Origin: Chitinophaga sp.
Lineage (GTDB): Bacteria; Bacteroidota; Bacteroidia; Chitinophagales; Chitinophagaceae
Assembly (NCBI RefSeq): GCF_019236475.1
Contig: NZ_JAFAIX010000013.1
Span: 124,001-188,000 of the forward strand
DNA length: 64,000 nt
Direction of reading: 5' to 3'
Below, one piece after another: positions 11,901-20,448 of the stretch; within the stretch, counting starts at the first letter, position 1; each line of letters opens with the position of its first letter. A program made the position numbers and the translations under genes. The notes under the pieces were generated by a model. It was not told the origin of the DNA. It saw only the letters and a program-made list of their open reading frames with translations, and made no database searches.

Positions 11901-14900
11901 GCCAATGAGCTGACACAAGCCGGCAAAGTAACGCATTTTGGAAATGCGGCAGATCAGCTTAAAAAGAACGGATATGGTGCTTTGCTTCCTGGAGTTTCCC
12001 AAGCAACGGTACAGCATTTCTCTGATTCAGCGAATGCTGCCTCCAAAGATTCAATATGTAATATGTATATAGCTACATGGATGAAACAATTGCAACCATG
12101 TAAGTATACAGAAAATGACCTGATTGAAATCAAAAGTCGGTTGTTGGCGGTTTGTAAAGCTAGCATAGACGTCGATCATCCTTATGGCGCTAGCTCAGTT
12201 CCTCGTGGAAATGGAATGAGAGATACCTCATTTGAATTCGTATTAACTGATTTTAATAGCAATCATCCAAACCCACAACGACCACAGGGCTGTCCGTCAA
12301 TGATTACTATGCCTGCGCCGTATTATGCGCAGAATATTGCCATCACCAAAACCACCTATTCTAGACCGGCTGATTGCGAGTGTACTAAAATAACTGCCGC
12401 AAAAAATGAATATAATGTGGCCCATATTTCCGGAGAATCATTTGCTCAATATCTCTTAAGAACACAAAAAATACAATTAACACAAACACAGTTGGATGAT
12501 CTGCTGAATGCCTGTATTGGAATGGGTAGCTGTGTTTATAACGACAGGCCACTGGTAATTCCGGCAGCGTTTCAGTGTTATAATCCGCCGCCATGTACTA
12601 ACTGCATTGTTGTTAATAATTATTATAATAGTTTCCTGCAAACATATCCTGGCATTAAACCAGATAGCACTGGCATTGATTCACTTCATCAAATGTATAA
12701 TCAGGTATTTGCCAACTATATGAACAGCAGGCTTGGATTTAATTACCAAGCCGGAGAATATCTGGCATTTATTGACAGTTGCAAACACTCCTATTATGTA
12801 GACTCAATCATCTCCACACCGAATTTTGTTACCTCCGCGATTACTCTTCCAAGGAATGTAACGCTCAGGGATGGTCGTCCCACTCCAGACGGTGGGTTTG
12901 TATTTGTCGGAAGTATCCCTATCGCTTCAGATATGCCATTTATTCTTAAGGTGGATAGTAAAGGAAACCCTTTATGGCAGAAATATATCAATTCGATAAG
13001 TACTTCTAATAGTTTCTTCTATCGCGTGATGGTTACAAAAGATGGGAGTATTTTGGCTTGTGGCGCGGCGGATGGTTCGGTAACTATTAACACGGATGAT
13101 ATATTAACCAGAAGTGCTCCGACTACAGTAAATGGCGCTGGTATTATTGTCAAGTTCAATTCTGCTGGAACGATTTTGTGGAATAAGGGCATTAATGGAG
13201 GCCAGCCGGAAATGGTTCGTGAGATGATAGAATTGAAAAATGGCGACTATGCATTTACCGGTGATTATAATTACAGAGGAGTACAGCAATGGATGGCTGG
13301 TGTTATAAGCAGTTCAGGTAATTTATTATGGCGTAAGCAATTGGCTGTTAGGACGAATTCTCTTGCTCAAAGAATTATTGAAGATAATGACACCCTGGTA
13401 GTGGCAGGGTTAAGTACCGTAAGCAACGCTTTGTTTCAACCATATATTCTCCGCTGGAATAAAAATACAGGTGTTTTTATAAAAAGTTATTCATTAGAAA
13501 GTGCGAAAAAATCCGACATCAGCAGTTTCACACTGATGCCAAACGGGGCTTACCGATTGGGCATGGTGCAATCTGGAAGTAATGCAGCAACAAATGGTCC
13601 GGGAGTTTTTGTAGATGTTACACCTGCGGGGGTAATTACACGGCAGCGGCAGGTAGCCACTGTGGAAGGTGGTACTTTTTCCTGGCTGATGACGAGCCTT
13701 CAGCCAGATGGTTCTATGCTTTGGGCGCCGGATATCAACAATTCAGGTTATCCGGCATATTTGCTCAGTATCAGTAGTGCGGGAACAGTCAACTGGGCCA
13801 AAAAGCTGACATACGCAAATGGGAATATGAAGTGGACAGGTATGGTGGGAAATAGAGTAATCTCATTAGGTAATAACAGTGGTAAACCCACCATCTATAA
13901 TTTTAAGCCATCAGCAGCATCAGACTGTGAATCTGCTGTTGCCGCTGTTGCTGATACATTAGCTAATTCTTATACTATTTCACAGTATTCGACCACAGAA
14001 AGCACACTGCCTAATACTGTATTCGGAACGATTTCACAGCAGGAAGCCCCCCTTACTGCTACAGCAAGTATATTGCCTTGTGGTACAGGTGGCACTAGTG
14101 AGGATTATCATGTTTATTACGGACCTACTTTATGCGGACAATCCAGGGCAACTTTTGAATTACCGGCAATGGATACCATCAATAGTTGTTCTGATAGTAC
14201 TTTCTTTATTAACAATACCGTTACAGAGATATATAATGCGAAAATTGATTCTGTGAAGACCGACTTTGCAGCCAGATATCTCAGCAATTGTCTGAAAGCA
14301 TCAGAAAACGAACAGTTTACAGTATCTCATTCACAGAGCGAATATCATTATACCCTTTATTATTACGATCAAGCGGGCAACCTGACCATGACGGTACCTC
14401 CGGCCGGCGTAAGTCTGGATACTACAACTTCTTGGTTAAACAGGGTAAGCCTTGCCCGTAAAGCCGGAATGAGCCTGGTGCCAAACCATCAACTGACCAC
14501 CCGTTACAGGTATAATTCCTTGAATCAGGTAACTGATCAACTATCCCCCGATGGAGGGCAAAGCCATTTCTGGTATGATCGTTTGGGCCGATTGGCGGTT
14601 TCACAAAACAGTCGTCAGCTTGATAATAACGCTTACAGTTATACGCTATATGACTATTTAGGTCGTATCACTGAAGTGGGAGAGATTACATCTGCATTGG
14701 CTATGACAGATGCCATCAGCAAGAATCAGAACAGCCTAGCAAGCTGGATCAATAATGCGGGAGGCACCCGCACACAGATTGTTCAAACGACCTATGATTT
14801 ACCATATAACCAGCTTGTTGGATCTACGGAATTGATCACACAAAAAAATCTCAGAAACAGGGTGTCCTGGGTCGCTTATCTGAATAATGTGGCAGATATG

Positions 14901-17594
14901 TCTGTCTTCAACCATGGTACATTCTATAGTTATGATATCCATGGGAATGTAGATACGCTATTGCAAGACTTCAGAGGTTCGGTGATGGATAATAAGATGA
15001 ACAGGTTTAAGGCTATTGCCTATGACTATGATCTTGTATCTGGTAAGGTAAACAAGGTGTCTTATCAACCGGGGAAAATAGATGGTTTCTACCATAGGTA
15101 TTCCTATGATGCAGAGAATCGTATTACAGATGTAGAAACTAGTACAGATGATTTCCATTGGGAAAAGGATGCGTACTACAGCTACTACAAACATGGTCCG
15201 CTAGCAAGAGCCGTAATCGGTCAGCAGCAGGTACAAGGTATTGATTATGCCTATACCTTACAAGGCTGGCTGAAAGGCGTGAATGGCGGTGTTATTGGAG
15301 CTAATGGCGATATGGGTGGAGATGGTGGTACTAATACTATTATTCCTAAAGATGCCTTTTCCTTCTCCTTGAATTATTATGGAGACAATGATTATAAGGC
15401 AATCGGCCTGTCTGATAAAATTGCAAAGGGAGCCGGTAGTAATACTGCACTATTCAGGCCATTGTACAATGGTAATATCGCCGCAATGGGTGTAAACATC
15501 CCATCATTGGGAGATCCGTTGTTATATACCTATAAATATGATGTATTGAACCGTATAAGCAGTATGACGGCCGCCAAAGGATTGAATACCAGTAACAATA
15601 TCTGGCTGCCTGCTGCTATACCTGATTTCAAAGAGGAGGTGACTTATGATGCCAATGGTAATATCCAGACTTATAACCGTAATGGTAATACGATGGTTCC
15701 AGGTAATCAGTTGGCAATGGATCGACTCACCTATTTCTATAACCCTAATAATAATCAACTGAATTATGTTGACGACACTGTAGATTCTGCCAACTATACC
15801 AATGATATAGACAAACAGCTACCAGGCAATTATAAGTACGATAAGATCGGAAATCTGGTAAGAGATGCTGGAGGAGGAATAGATTCCATCTACTGGACGG
15901 TATATGGTAAAATCAGCCGCATTAAGAAGTTTGACAATACAGTTATAAGTTATAGTTATGACGCTGCGGGTAACAGGATCAGTAAGCAGGTGAACGGTAT
16001 TGGTACCTATTATGTGCGGGACGCGTCAGGTAATGTGATGTCAATCTACAGTAATGGGAATGCTGGTATTAATGGTGGTCAATTGAGTCTGATCGAAACA
16101 GATATTTATGGTAGTAGTAGATTAGGTGTTATTAATCAGGCTATTAATGTAGAAAACCGTACTTATCCGGATACTACCTATATAGAAGGCGCAGGTAATG
16201 GAATAAATAATATCTTTACCAGAGGTAATAAGGTCTTTGAATTAACCAATCACCTAGGCAACGTTCTTGAAACTGTATCTGACCGTAAGCGTGCTATTTC
16301 TACTGATGGCACTACGATAGATCATTATGAGCCTGTGTTGCTAAGCGCCCATGATTATTATCCGTTTGGCATGCTAATGCCTGGTCGTGGGGGGAGTCTC
16401 GATACCAGTGGGAACTGGACTATTTCTCGTGGAGGTACTATCCCGGTGGATTTAACAGTAAATAGTCGAAGTGGTAATCAGCCATCTGAGTATCTGGCAA
16501 GTAATTCCATTATTTTCGAAGATGGGTTTGAAACGGGTGTATCTGATGAACTTGAAGCGAGGATTGTAGCTGTGGATACTGGAAGCGGTGGAAGTAACGG
16601 CAGTGGCGGCAGCGCGACGACGGGAGGCTACAGGTATGGGTTTAATGGTAAGGAGAATGATAATGAGGTAAAGGGGGAAGGAGATCAGCAGGATTATGGA
16701 ATGAGGATTTATGATCCGAGGATTGGGAAGTTTTTGAGTGTGGATCCATTAACAAGACAGTACCCACATTATACTCCGTACTCTTTTGCTGGAAATAAGC
16801 CGATTGCCTTTATTGATGCCAATGGAGCTGGAGAAGAGCCATCCTTATTTAAGCAATTTGTTCAGATGTTTGTGCAAATTGGAAGCAGGCATTCCAATGA
16901 CGTAGAGGTTGAGTCTGAAAGGCAAGCTTCTGCAGCTAGCGGAAAGGATGCATTTTCTTCTATGAGTGAGAAGTCAGAAAAAGTGCTAGACTTTCAAAAA
17001 GGAATTTATTCATGGCTACCTGGGGGGAATACGTTATTTACTCTGTTAGATCCTCGTCGTACATCAAGAAAAGAAGTATTGGAGGCTGGACTAACAGAAG
17101 CCACTTTCATTTTTGTAGCTGGCAAAGTTGGTGGTTCCCTCCAGGAAAAGTTCATTCAAAACTTTAATAGGTCTGCGAAACGATTTGGAACAAAGTGGGT
17201 TGATTTTGCATCTAGCTGGGAGATTCACCATATAGTACCTAGAGGCTTGGCTGAGCATCCATTAATAAAAAAATTGACAAAGGCTAAGTTATTTGATATT
17301 GAAGGGCTTGAGAACGGTACAATATTACCGAAATATAGTACAACCAGAGGACTTGCAGATGGTATGCATTCCAAGCATCCTGAGTACAATACTTATGTTC
17401 AGAAGGTATTAGATAGAATAGATGAGGCAGTGAGAAACTCCAAGCTTTCATTACCTGAAGCGGAAGTAGAAATAAGAAAAATGAATCAAAAGATTAATAA
17501 TGTCTTTGAAGAATTATTAAAAGATACTAAAAAAGTGGACAAACGAATAAATGAGTACTTTAGAGAACTAAATAGTTCAGGGAAACAATTATGA
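8910..17594 (+). CDS. RHS polymorphic toxin with AHH-type nuclease tip
   Basis: 2894 residues. The ATG at 8910 is preferred over the TTG three bases earlier. A signal peptide occupies about residues 1-27. A DUF6443-like stretch lies near 290-470, a Cys-rich middle follows, and a run of propeller-like blades ('GGFVFVG', 'GNPLWQKY', 'GDYAFTG', 'GNLLWRK') spans about 1310-1670. YD/RHS repeats run about 1780-2480. The RHS-associated core follows: 'DYYPFGM' near 2483, a Gly/Ser linker, 'YGFNGKENDNE' near 2575 and 'YDPRIGKFLSVDPL' near 2600. The tip (about 2640-2894) holds 'WEIHHIVPRG' (W at 2771) and then 'NGTILP' and 'HSKHPEY', the pattern of AHH nucleases of the HNH/Endo VII superfamily. I infer a cell-surface or secreted antibacterial toxin that degrades DNA or RNA. 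Its stop overlaps the immunity start by four bases. Confidence 0.9.
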   Translation: MRPKYRLLAIFGALLLQLLIVVVAKSQSYTSIKKVLNGSAELVPNAEISVQDSVFFNATLTNKLESQYPLKNAITLKLNEYSSVYINSSFTVTANLQITYIGNDKVQRSMQKQLELRYDTGKAYTNRSSFLFSNAHQVTVKLLGITSTNNTALATVMLENEMMVKPSFKLDRTTDAVKNIKIDPVSADKDEAVVSWNYVLGADVYDVEWAYIDSSVIASGRYGSPINYETLFRNNTTRVTVESNKYNIPLLYDNGGFLYVRVRAVAVKPNNGRLETLWSNVANGGVASISYPGHQHNLNWQASVSYAEGGKRKAVVNYFDGNFMNRQTVTKDNTTNTTVVAETLYDKQGRPAIQVLPAPTLSNIIQYTARFNTGINGQEYDKGQYDTILSPRDIISGAAPEMGRNGGASQYYSPQNPKANEGANAFIPDAEGYPFTEIMYTPDNTGRISKQGGVGPTFRINGGHATRYYYGSPSQQELDRLFGTEAGDASHYFKNMVQDANGQMSVTYTDMHGRTVATALAGTDEGKQLNGLPTNIPKQLIDTLSGPSNTQVKDFMLTTRKSLLVESDGVYFFKYDLVPPVLKLQDCNKNDVSYTGKYDLEIKITDDVQNLLLENERPFIKTKTISGPYSDTFTIFLRKGNYEITKSLTINEAEMNRYRDEVFLPGSVCISKEVITQEQRTLLNNKGCAPTCISCLAELGPLATFSTVYMQRAGLNVADSASYRAEIAAAYAQQQDYCKILCNTANETDRIKTAMLQDLIPPGGQYANPGDVTDKYSIFFSSDDKRIPPYKNPSIVYLDADGKCAVVFDEMTQKDVIPQLLSPEQFTAKFKASWAEQLLPYHPEYSKYKEYSSYDPSKQWSDQVRKVDTYQEALAKGYLNPTNNSSRLAYGSPTPTNMDPFVTMSNKNLSDVEAFMTAYNYAGDSKKYNIYSVSAAAIACQDGSCIDTYQGYSDVFSAKNTCVGDQNMIWRSFREMYIARRDELISKAIDNLNGSITANELTQAGKVTHFGNAADQLKKNGYGALLPGVSQATVQHFSDSANAASKDSICNMYIATWMKQLQPCKYTENDLIEIKSRLLAVCKASIDVDHPYGASSVPRGNGMRDTSFEFVLTDFNSNHPNPQRPQGCPSMITMPAPYYAQNIAITKTTYSRPADCECTKITAAKNEYNVAHISGESFAQYLLRTQKIQLTQTQLDDLLNACIGMGSCVYNDRPLVIPAAFQCYNPPPCTNCIVVNNYYNSFLQTYPGIKPDSTGIDSLHQMYNQVFANYMNSRLGFNYQAGEYLAFIDSCKHSYYVDSIISTPNFVTSAITLPRNVTLRDGRPTPDGGFVFVGSIPIASDMPFILKVDSKGNPLWQKYINSISTSNSFFYRVMVTKDGSILACGAADGSVTINTDDILTRSAPTTVNGAGIIVKFNSAGTILWNKGINGGQPEMVREMIELKNGDYAFTGDYNYRGVQQWMAGVISSSGNLLWRKQLAVRTNSLAQRIIEDNDTLVVAGLSTVSNALFQPYILRWNKNTGVFIKSYSLESAKKSDISSFTLMPNGAYRLGMVQSGSNAATNGPGVFVDVTPAGVITRQRQVATVEGGTFSWLMTSLQPDGSMLWAPDINNSGYPAYLLSISSAGTVNWAKKLTYANGNMKWTGMVGNRVISLGNNSGKPTIYNFKPSAASDCESAVAAVADTLANSYTISQYSTTESTLPNTVFGTISQQEAPLTATASILPCGTGGTSEDYHVYYGPTLCGQSRATFELPAMDTINSCSDSTFFINNTVTEIYNAKIDSVKTDFAARYLSNCLKASENEQFTVSHSQSEYHYTLYYYDQAGNLTMTVPPAGVSLDTTTSWLNRVSLARKAGMSLVPNHQLTTRYRYNSLNQVTDQLSPDGGQSHFWYDRLGRLAVSQNSRQLDNNAYSYTLYDYLGRITEVGEITSALAMTDAISKNQNSLASWINNAGGTRTQIVQTTYDLPYNQLVGSTELITQKNLRNRVSWVAYLNNVADMSVFNHGTFYSYDIHGNVDTLLQDFRGSVMDNKMNRFKAIAYDYDLVSGKVNKVSYQPGKIDGFYHRYSYDAENRITDVETSTDDFHWEKDAYYSYYKHGPLARAVIGQQQVQGIDYAYTLQGWLKGVNGGVIGANGDMGGDGGTNTIIPKDAFSFSLNYYGDNDYKAIGLSDKIAKGAGSNTALFRPLYNGNIAAMGVNIPSLGDPLLYTYKYDVLNRISSMTAAKGLNTSNNIWLPAAIPDFKEEVTYDANGNIQTYNRNGNTMVPGNQLAMDRLTYFYNPNNNQLNYVDDTVDSANYTNDIDKQLPGNYKYDKIGNLVRDAGGGIDSIYWTVYGKISRIKKFDNTVISYSYDAAGNRISKQVNGIGTYYVRDASGNVMSIYSNGNAGINGGQLSLIETDIYGSSRLGVINQAINVENRTYPDTTYIEGAGNGINNIFTRGNKVFELTNHLGNVLETVSDRKRAISTDGTTIDHYEPVLLSAHDYYPFGMLMPGRGGSLDTSGNWTISRGGTIPVDLTVNSRSGNQPSEYLASNSIIFEDGFETGVSDELEARIVAVDTGSGGSNGSGGSATTGGYRYGFNGKENDNEVKGEGDQQDYGMRIYDPRIGKFLSVDPLTRQYPHYTPYSFAGNKPIAFIDANGAGEEPSLFKQFVQMFVQIGSRHSNDVEVESERQASAASGKDAFSSMSEKSEKVLDFQKGIYSWLPGGNTLFTLLDPRRTSRKEVLEAGLTEATFIFVAGKVGGSLQEKFIQNFNRSAKRFGTKWVDFASSWEIHHIVPRGLAEHPLIKKLTKAKLFDIEGLENGTILPKYSTTRGLADGMHSKHPEYNTYVQKVLDRIDEAVRNSKLSLPEAEVEIRKMNQKINNVFEELLKDTKKVDKRINEYFRELNSSGKQL
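16340..16745 (+). repeat. RHS core segment, copy in the full-length gene
   Basis: This part of the RHS gene encodes the 'DYYPFGM' signature, the Gly/Ser linker and the conserved core up to 'SVDP'. It is repeated, with scattered substitutions that are mostly silent or conservative, at 21301-21705, and its last ~130 bases are repeated at 19430-19560. Past 'SVDP' the three sequences diverge completely into different toxin tips. The segment is therefore the homology block through which tips could be exchanged. Confidence 0.85.
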
Positions 17595-18247
17595 GCCATA
17601 CTTCAATTTATTATTTAAAATATTCTACCAATTTAAAAGATATTGGGAGTGTCCCACAAGGGCAGTTTAAATACTATCCGGGAACTGATTATGAGTCTAT
17701 TGATTTTAGTTTGGATTTATCTAAAGTTATTGCTGGTATTGAATTAACCGCACAAGCGCAATTAACTGACTTTTTAAATATTGTTGATTGTATGATGCCG
17801 CGTGGAATGGTGTTCAGTGATAAGGCACAATTTGCCATCAAAGAACTAAAGTTACCACCTGTTCAAACTTTAACTACATCAGCTCGGAATATGAGATATC
17901 AAGGGGAGTATTGGGTAAACCTATTTGATTACCAATTTTATGACTATATCAATTATAAAGGATCAAAGTTCATAGCACGTGGGATATTAGCAGATGATAT
18001 AGAATTTGTTTCTGAAGATAAAATAGATTTTGAGGAAAAAATGAACGATGCGGTGAAAAAACGTCGTTTCGAAATACTTCCCCAACTTGTTTATTTGAAA
18101 GAAGAATTAATCAATAATTATGATTTATTTTCCTTTCCTAAATTGGGTACAGCATTATATGCTACAGAAAATTTCTTGCAAGTGTATAAGAATCTAGGTT
18201 TTTCAGGATTAGAATTTGAGCAAATTGAATGTTTTAAGTTTGTATAG
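17591..18247 (+). CDS. probable immunity protein for the AHH nuclease (Imm11/DUF1629-like)
   Basis: 218 residues, starting with an ATGA overlap with the stop of the RHS toxin, the usual arrangement for a toxin and its immunity gene. The protein has no signal peptide, as expected for a cytoplasmic neutraliser. Its layout (an opening 'YYLKY' strand, a central 'YWVNLFDYQFYD' segment, and an ending with 'NLGFSGLEFEQIE') resembles the Imm11/DUF1629 immunity family, whose members end in a similar 'G..G..F' motif. The family assignment is from memory of the pattern; the immunity role rests mainly on position. A strong hairpin follows the gene. Confidence 0.7.
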   Translation: MSHTSIYYLKYSTNLKDIGSVPQGQFKYYPGTDYESIDFSLDLSKVIAGIELTAQAQLTDFLNIVDCMMPRGMVFSDKAQFAIKELKLPPVQTLTTSARNMRYQGEYWVNLFDYQFYDYINYKGSKFIARGILADDIEFVSEDKIDFEEKMNDAVKKRRFEILPQLVYLKEELINNYDLFSFPKLGTALYATENFLQVYKNLGFSGLEFEQIECFKFV

Positions 18248-18264
18248 TAGTATATCCATGGACT

Positions 18265-18306
18265 AAAAAGAATAGCCGGCATGCAAACATGTCGGCTATT
18301 CTTTTT
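18265..18306 (+). terminator. rho-independent terminator after the RHS/immunity pair
   Basis: Two 19-base arms (18265-18283 and 18288-18306) pair throughout apart from one G-U wobble, around a four-base loop, and the right arm ends in five T. It lies 17 bases after the immunity stop and 21 before the end of the convergent XRE gene. The flanking A and T runs let it work in both directions. Confidence 0.85.
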
Positions 18307-18327
18307 AATGCTTATAGGTTGGGAAAT

Positions 18328-18690
18328 CTAGTGTGTATATGTTTGTCTAGTTTTCACATCTCTAATAAAGGCCGCGATCACTCTCAACAGTGCATCTTTA
18401 TCCTCATGCGGCAGTGCTTCAATCTCTTTAAAATACCTGATGATCTCTGCATCATGCATTGCTTCACTGGCTTTATCAGCGGAACTGCCGAAGATGAGAT
18501 AATCCACAGAAGTATCTAATGCCTCTGCGATTTTTTTAATTACCTCCGCGGGTGGTTGTGCACCTTTAGTCTCATAGCGTCCGATCTGGGCGTATGAAAT
18601 CCCCACTTTATCAGCGAGTTCAGTTTGTGACCATCCTTTAGATTTACGGAGTTCCAGTATACGATTGCCGAGATTGTGTTTTTGCGACAA
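18328..18690 (-). CDS. XRE-family transcriptional regulator
   Basis: 120 residues. The N-terminal 60 residues form a Cro/C1-type helix-turn-helix ('SKGWSQTELADKVGISYAQIGRYE'-type helices 2-3, given here in outline), followed by 'IAEALDTSVDYLIFG', the usual fifth helix of the fold. The C-terminal half is a helical tail ('HEDKDALLRVIAAFI'). The only in-frame start near the domain is a TTG at 18690, so the exact start is uncertain. It is antisense to the RHS genes and sits directly after the first immunity gene. A shortened relative occurs after the second immunity gene (20987-21238). Confidence 0.8.
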   Translation of the reverse strand: MSQKHNLGNRILELRKSKGWSQTELADKVGISYAQIGRYETKGAQPPAEVIKKIAEALDTSVDYLIFGSSADKASEAMHDAEIIRYFKEIEALPHEDKDALLRVIAAFIRDVKTRQTYTH

Positions 18691-18972
18691 TAGAAAGCAA
18701 AGATAGCCGCCGCCCCAGCGTTACCTATCTATCAGCGGATAATAAAACCCAGCAGCCAAAAGACTACGGCATAAAGCGACAGAATATAGCATCAACATTT
18801 TATCCTGCACCAGCGACATCAAGCCAATCGGCATCGGTAATCCACACATTTATTCCGTTTCCTTTTGGCGTGTGGAACGGCGGCGGCTGAGGAGATGGCT
18901 TTCTTTTTTTCTCTTTTTTCTTTTAAAAGCTGCCGGCCGGCCGGCGTTTTTTTAACCTGTAAAATAGATCAT
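18691..18972. other. intergenic region between divergent XRE and zinc-ribbon genes
   Basis: About 280 bases without a supported gene. It should contain the promoters of the leftward XRE gene and the rightward zinc-ribbon gene, but I see no clear TAnnTTTG element. A long pyrimidine run (about 18900-18925) precedes a GC palindrome listed separately. No long RHS-like stretch was recognised here. Confidence 0.5.
18932..18953 (+). terminator. GC palindrome with T-run, attenuator-like, upstream of the zinc-ribbon gene
   Basis: A perfectly self-complementary 14-base block of alternating CCGG units (18932-18945) is followed after one base by seven T (18947-18953), the shape of an intrinsic terminator. 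It ends only 19 bases before the ATG at 18973, so it cannot end a known upstream gene on this strand. It could act as a leader attenuator for the small gene. Confidence 0.45.
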
Positions 18973-19242
18973 ATGGAATTATTACGTTTTATCAATCCTT
19001 CACTGGATGCGGATTACGGAACTTTTGAATGTGAGGTATGCGGAACGGAATTTAATTATTCTCCGCGCCTGGATACCTGTTGTAATCGGTGTGCCCTGGA
19101 TAAACTTACTGGCATGTTGTTCCAGACACCAGATATAGAGCTCCGTCATTACATAGATGAGGCGCGGCAGCTGCTGTTAGAATGTCAGCATTACGGGAGC
19201 CCTCAGCTGCGCACGCTGTACCGTAGTCAGTACATGTTTTAA
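18973..19242 (+). CDS. small zinc-ribbon-like protein, unknown function
   Basis: 89 residues from the ATG at 18973. A longer frame is open upstream, but its residues are low-complexity translation of the pyrimidine tract. Cysteines at 20, 23, 36, 37 and 40 ('CEVCG' ... 'CCNRC') make a C-x2-C-x12/13-C-x2-C zinc-ribbon pattern. The rest is helical ('LRHYIDEARQLLLECQHYG'-type, outline). A hairpin follows the stop directly. It lies between the XRE gene and the first displaced RHS tip; a DNA-binding or adaptor role is possible but not shown. Confidence 0.6.
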   Translation: MELLRFINPSLDADYGTFECEVCGTEFNYSPRLDTCCNRCALDKLTGMLFQTPDIELRHYIDEARQLLLECQHYGSPQLRTLYRSQYMF

Positions 19243-19244
19243 AA

Positions 19245-19283
19245 TAATAGGAACCGGGGCAAAACCTGCCCCGGCTCCTATTA
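19245..19283. terminator. hairpin after the zinc-ribbon gene
   Basis: Arms 19245-19261 and 19267-19283 form a 17-base-pair GC-rich stem with one mismatch and a five-base loop, beginning two bases after the stop. There is no T-run on the plus strand, so termination efficiency is uncertain, but the position fits the gene end. Confidence 0.6.
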
Positions 19284-19424
19284 ACTGAAAAACCCCACCT
19301 GGCGAAGTGCCCCGGATGGAAAAGAATTTTTTGTTTCAGTTGAAAATTGCATCTGAAAAAAATATAACTTGTCGACAGTTCTTTGATGATAATTTTTATA
19401 CCAGGCATGGTATAGCTATGATGT

Positions 19425-20447
19425 GTGGCGACGGGAGGCTACAGGTATGGGTTTAATGGTAAGGAGAATGATAATGAGGTGAAGGGGGATGGGAATAGCC
19501 TGGACTTCGGAGCGAGGATATATGATCCAAGAGTAGGACGGTTTTTGTCTGTTGATCCTTTGGCCGCAGGTTATGCTGATATTAGTCCGTTCTTGTACGC
19601 TGAAAATAGTCCTATTTACCTTGTAGATGTTGCAGGGATGTCGGCAGCCGTATCTAATACTGTTGATCCTCCAACAAAGACTAAAGCAGAACCTACTATA
19701 CGGAGGTACCAAGTGAGAACAATGGTGCCAGAGGAAAACAAAAGTGGGTCCGGATGGAAAACGCTTAGGATACTTGGGAAGATTGGTAAGTATACTGGAG
19801 GAAATCCAGGTTACACATTCTTGAAATTGATATTTGAACCGGTGGAACTAGGCACTGGAGATGTCCCCATACGGCCTAAAACTGCGGAGCAGGTTCTTAG
19901 GGAGATTGCTAAAGAGCATTTAACGAATGATCCTTCGAAAGATTTGAGTGCTGAAGAAAAAGCAGCGATTTTTGAAAGAGTAAAGAATGGGACTGCATCC
20001 CAGAATGATATTTTCTATGCTAATGTTATGTCTTCAATTGGATTAAAGACAGGCATTGCTAGAATTGAATCTAAAGTAAAAGAGGAAATAGAATTATATA
20101 GGGAAAGCAGCAGTCTTCCTTCGGACAAATTTTTGAATGGATTTAAGGCAAAAGGTGATAACTATGATCTGGAACAGCATGTAAAATATAATCCAAAGAA
20201 TAGTGGGTTTATTTCCACTACAAAGATTCAAGGGTTTAATGCAGAATATGGAGATTATTTATATGTTATTAAATGGCAACCTAATGGAATTGACGTAAAT
20301 GCGAAACTCGGTCCTCATGGATATTCGTATGAGCAGGAGATAGCAGTGCCCACACAAATTAAAAATACAGATATAAAAGGCGCATATAAATATAACAAAG
20401 ATGGATCTCTCGGAGAGTTTATTCCAAACCCATTATATATACCATAG
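19425..20447 (+). CDS. displaced RHS tip with ADP-ribosyltransferase toxin
   Basis: 340 residues if the GTG at 19425 is used; a stop in the same frame lies at 19419-19421, so the frame is severed from any RHS body. Residues 2-50 repeat the end of the RHS core ('GGYRYGFNGKENDNEV', 'YDPRVGRFLSVDPLA'). The C-terminal ~125 residues carry the signature of arginine-type (R-S-E) mono-ADP-ribosyltransferases: Arg226 in 'ELYRESSS', Ser264-Thr265-Thr266 in 'GFISTTK', and Glu303-x-Glu305 in 'YEQEIAVP'. The family uses NAD to modify a target in the victim cell. No signal peptide, no ATG and no clear promoter precede it, so I infer a silent cassette that becomes active after recombination with the RHS gene. 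The immunity gene follows after one base. Confidence 0.8.
   Translation: MATGGYRYGFNGKENDNEVKGDGNSLDFGARIYDPRVGRFLSVDPLAAGYADISPFLYAENSPIYLVDVAGMSAAVSNTVDPPTKTKAEPTIRRYQVRTMVPEENKSGSGWKTLRILGKIGKYTGGNPGYTFLKLIFEPVELGTGDVPIRPKTAEQVLREIAKEHLTNDPSKDLSAEEKAAIFERVKNGTASQNDIFYANVMSSIGLKTGIARIESKVKEEIELYRESSSLPSDKFLNGFKAKGDNYDLEQHVKYNPKNSGFISTTKIQGFNAEYGDYLYVIKWQPNGIDVNAKLGPHGYSYEQEIAVPTQIKNTDIKGAYKYNKDGSLGEFIPNPLYIP
19430..19560 (+). repeat. RHS core segment, short copy at the ART cassette
   Basis: From 19430 the sequence matches the full-length RHS gene from about 16619 ('gacgggaggctacagg' onwards) with few differences through the codons for 'NGKENDNEV', then less closely to 'SVDP'. The upstream sequence is unrelated, so the copy is cut sharply at its left end. 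Confidence 0.8.
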
Positions 20448-20448
20448 T

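Noticed and set aside
18865..18972. Longer start for the zinc-ribbon gene
   Set aside because: It translates a pyrimidine tract and the GC palindrome; the ATG at 18973 begins the plausible protein.
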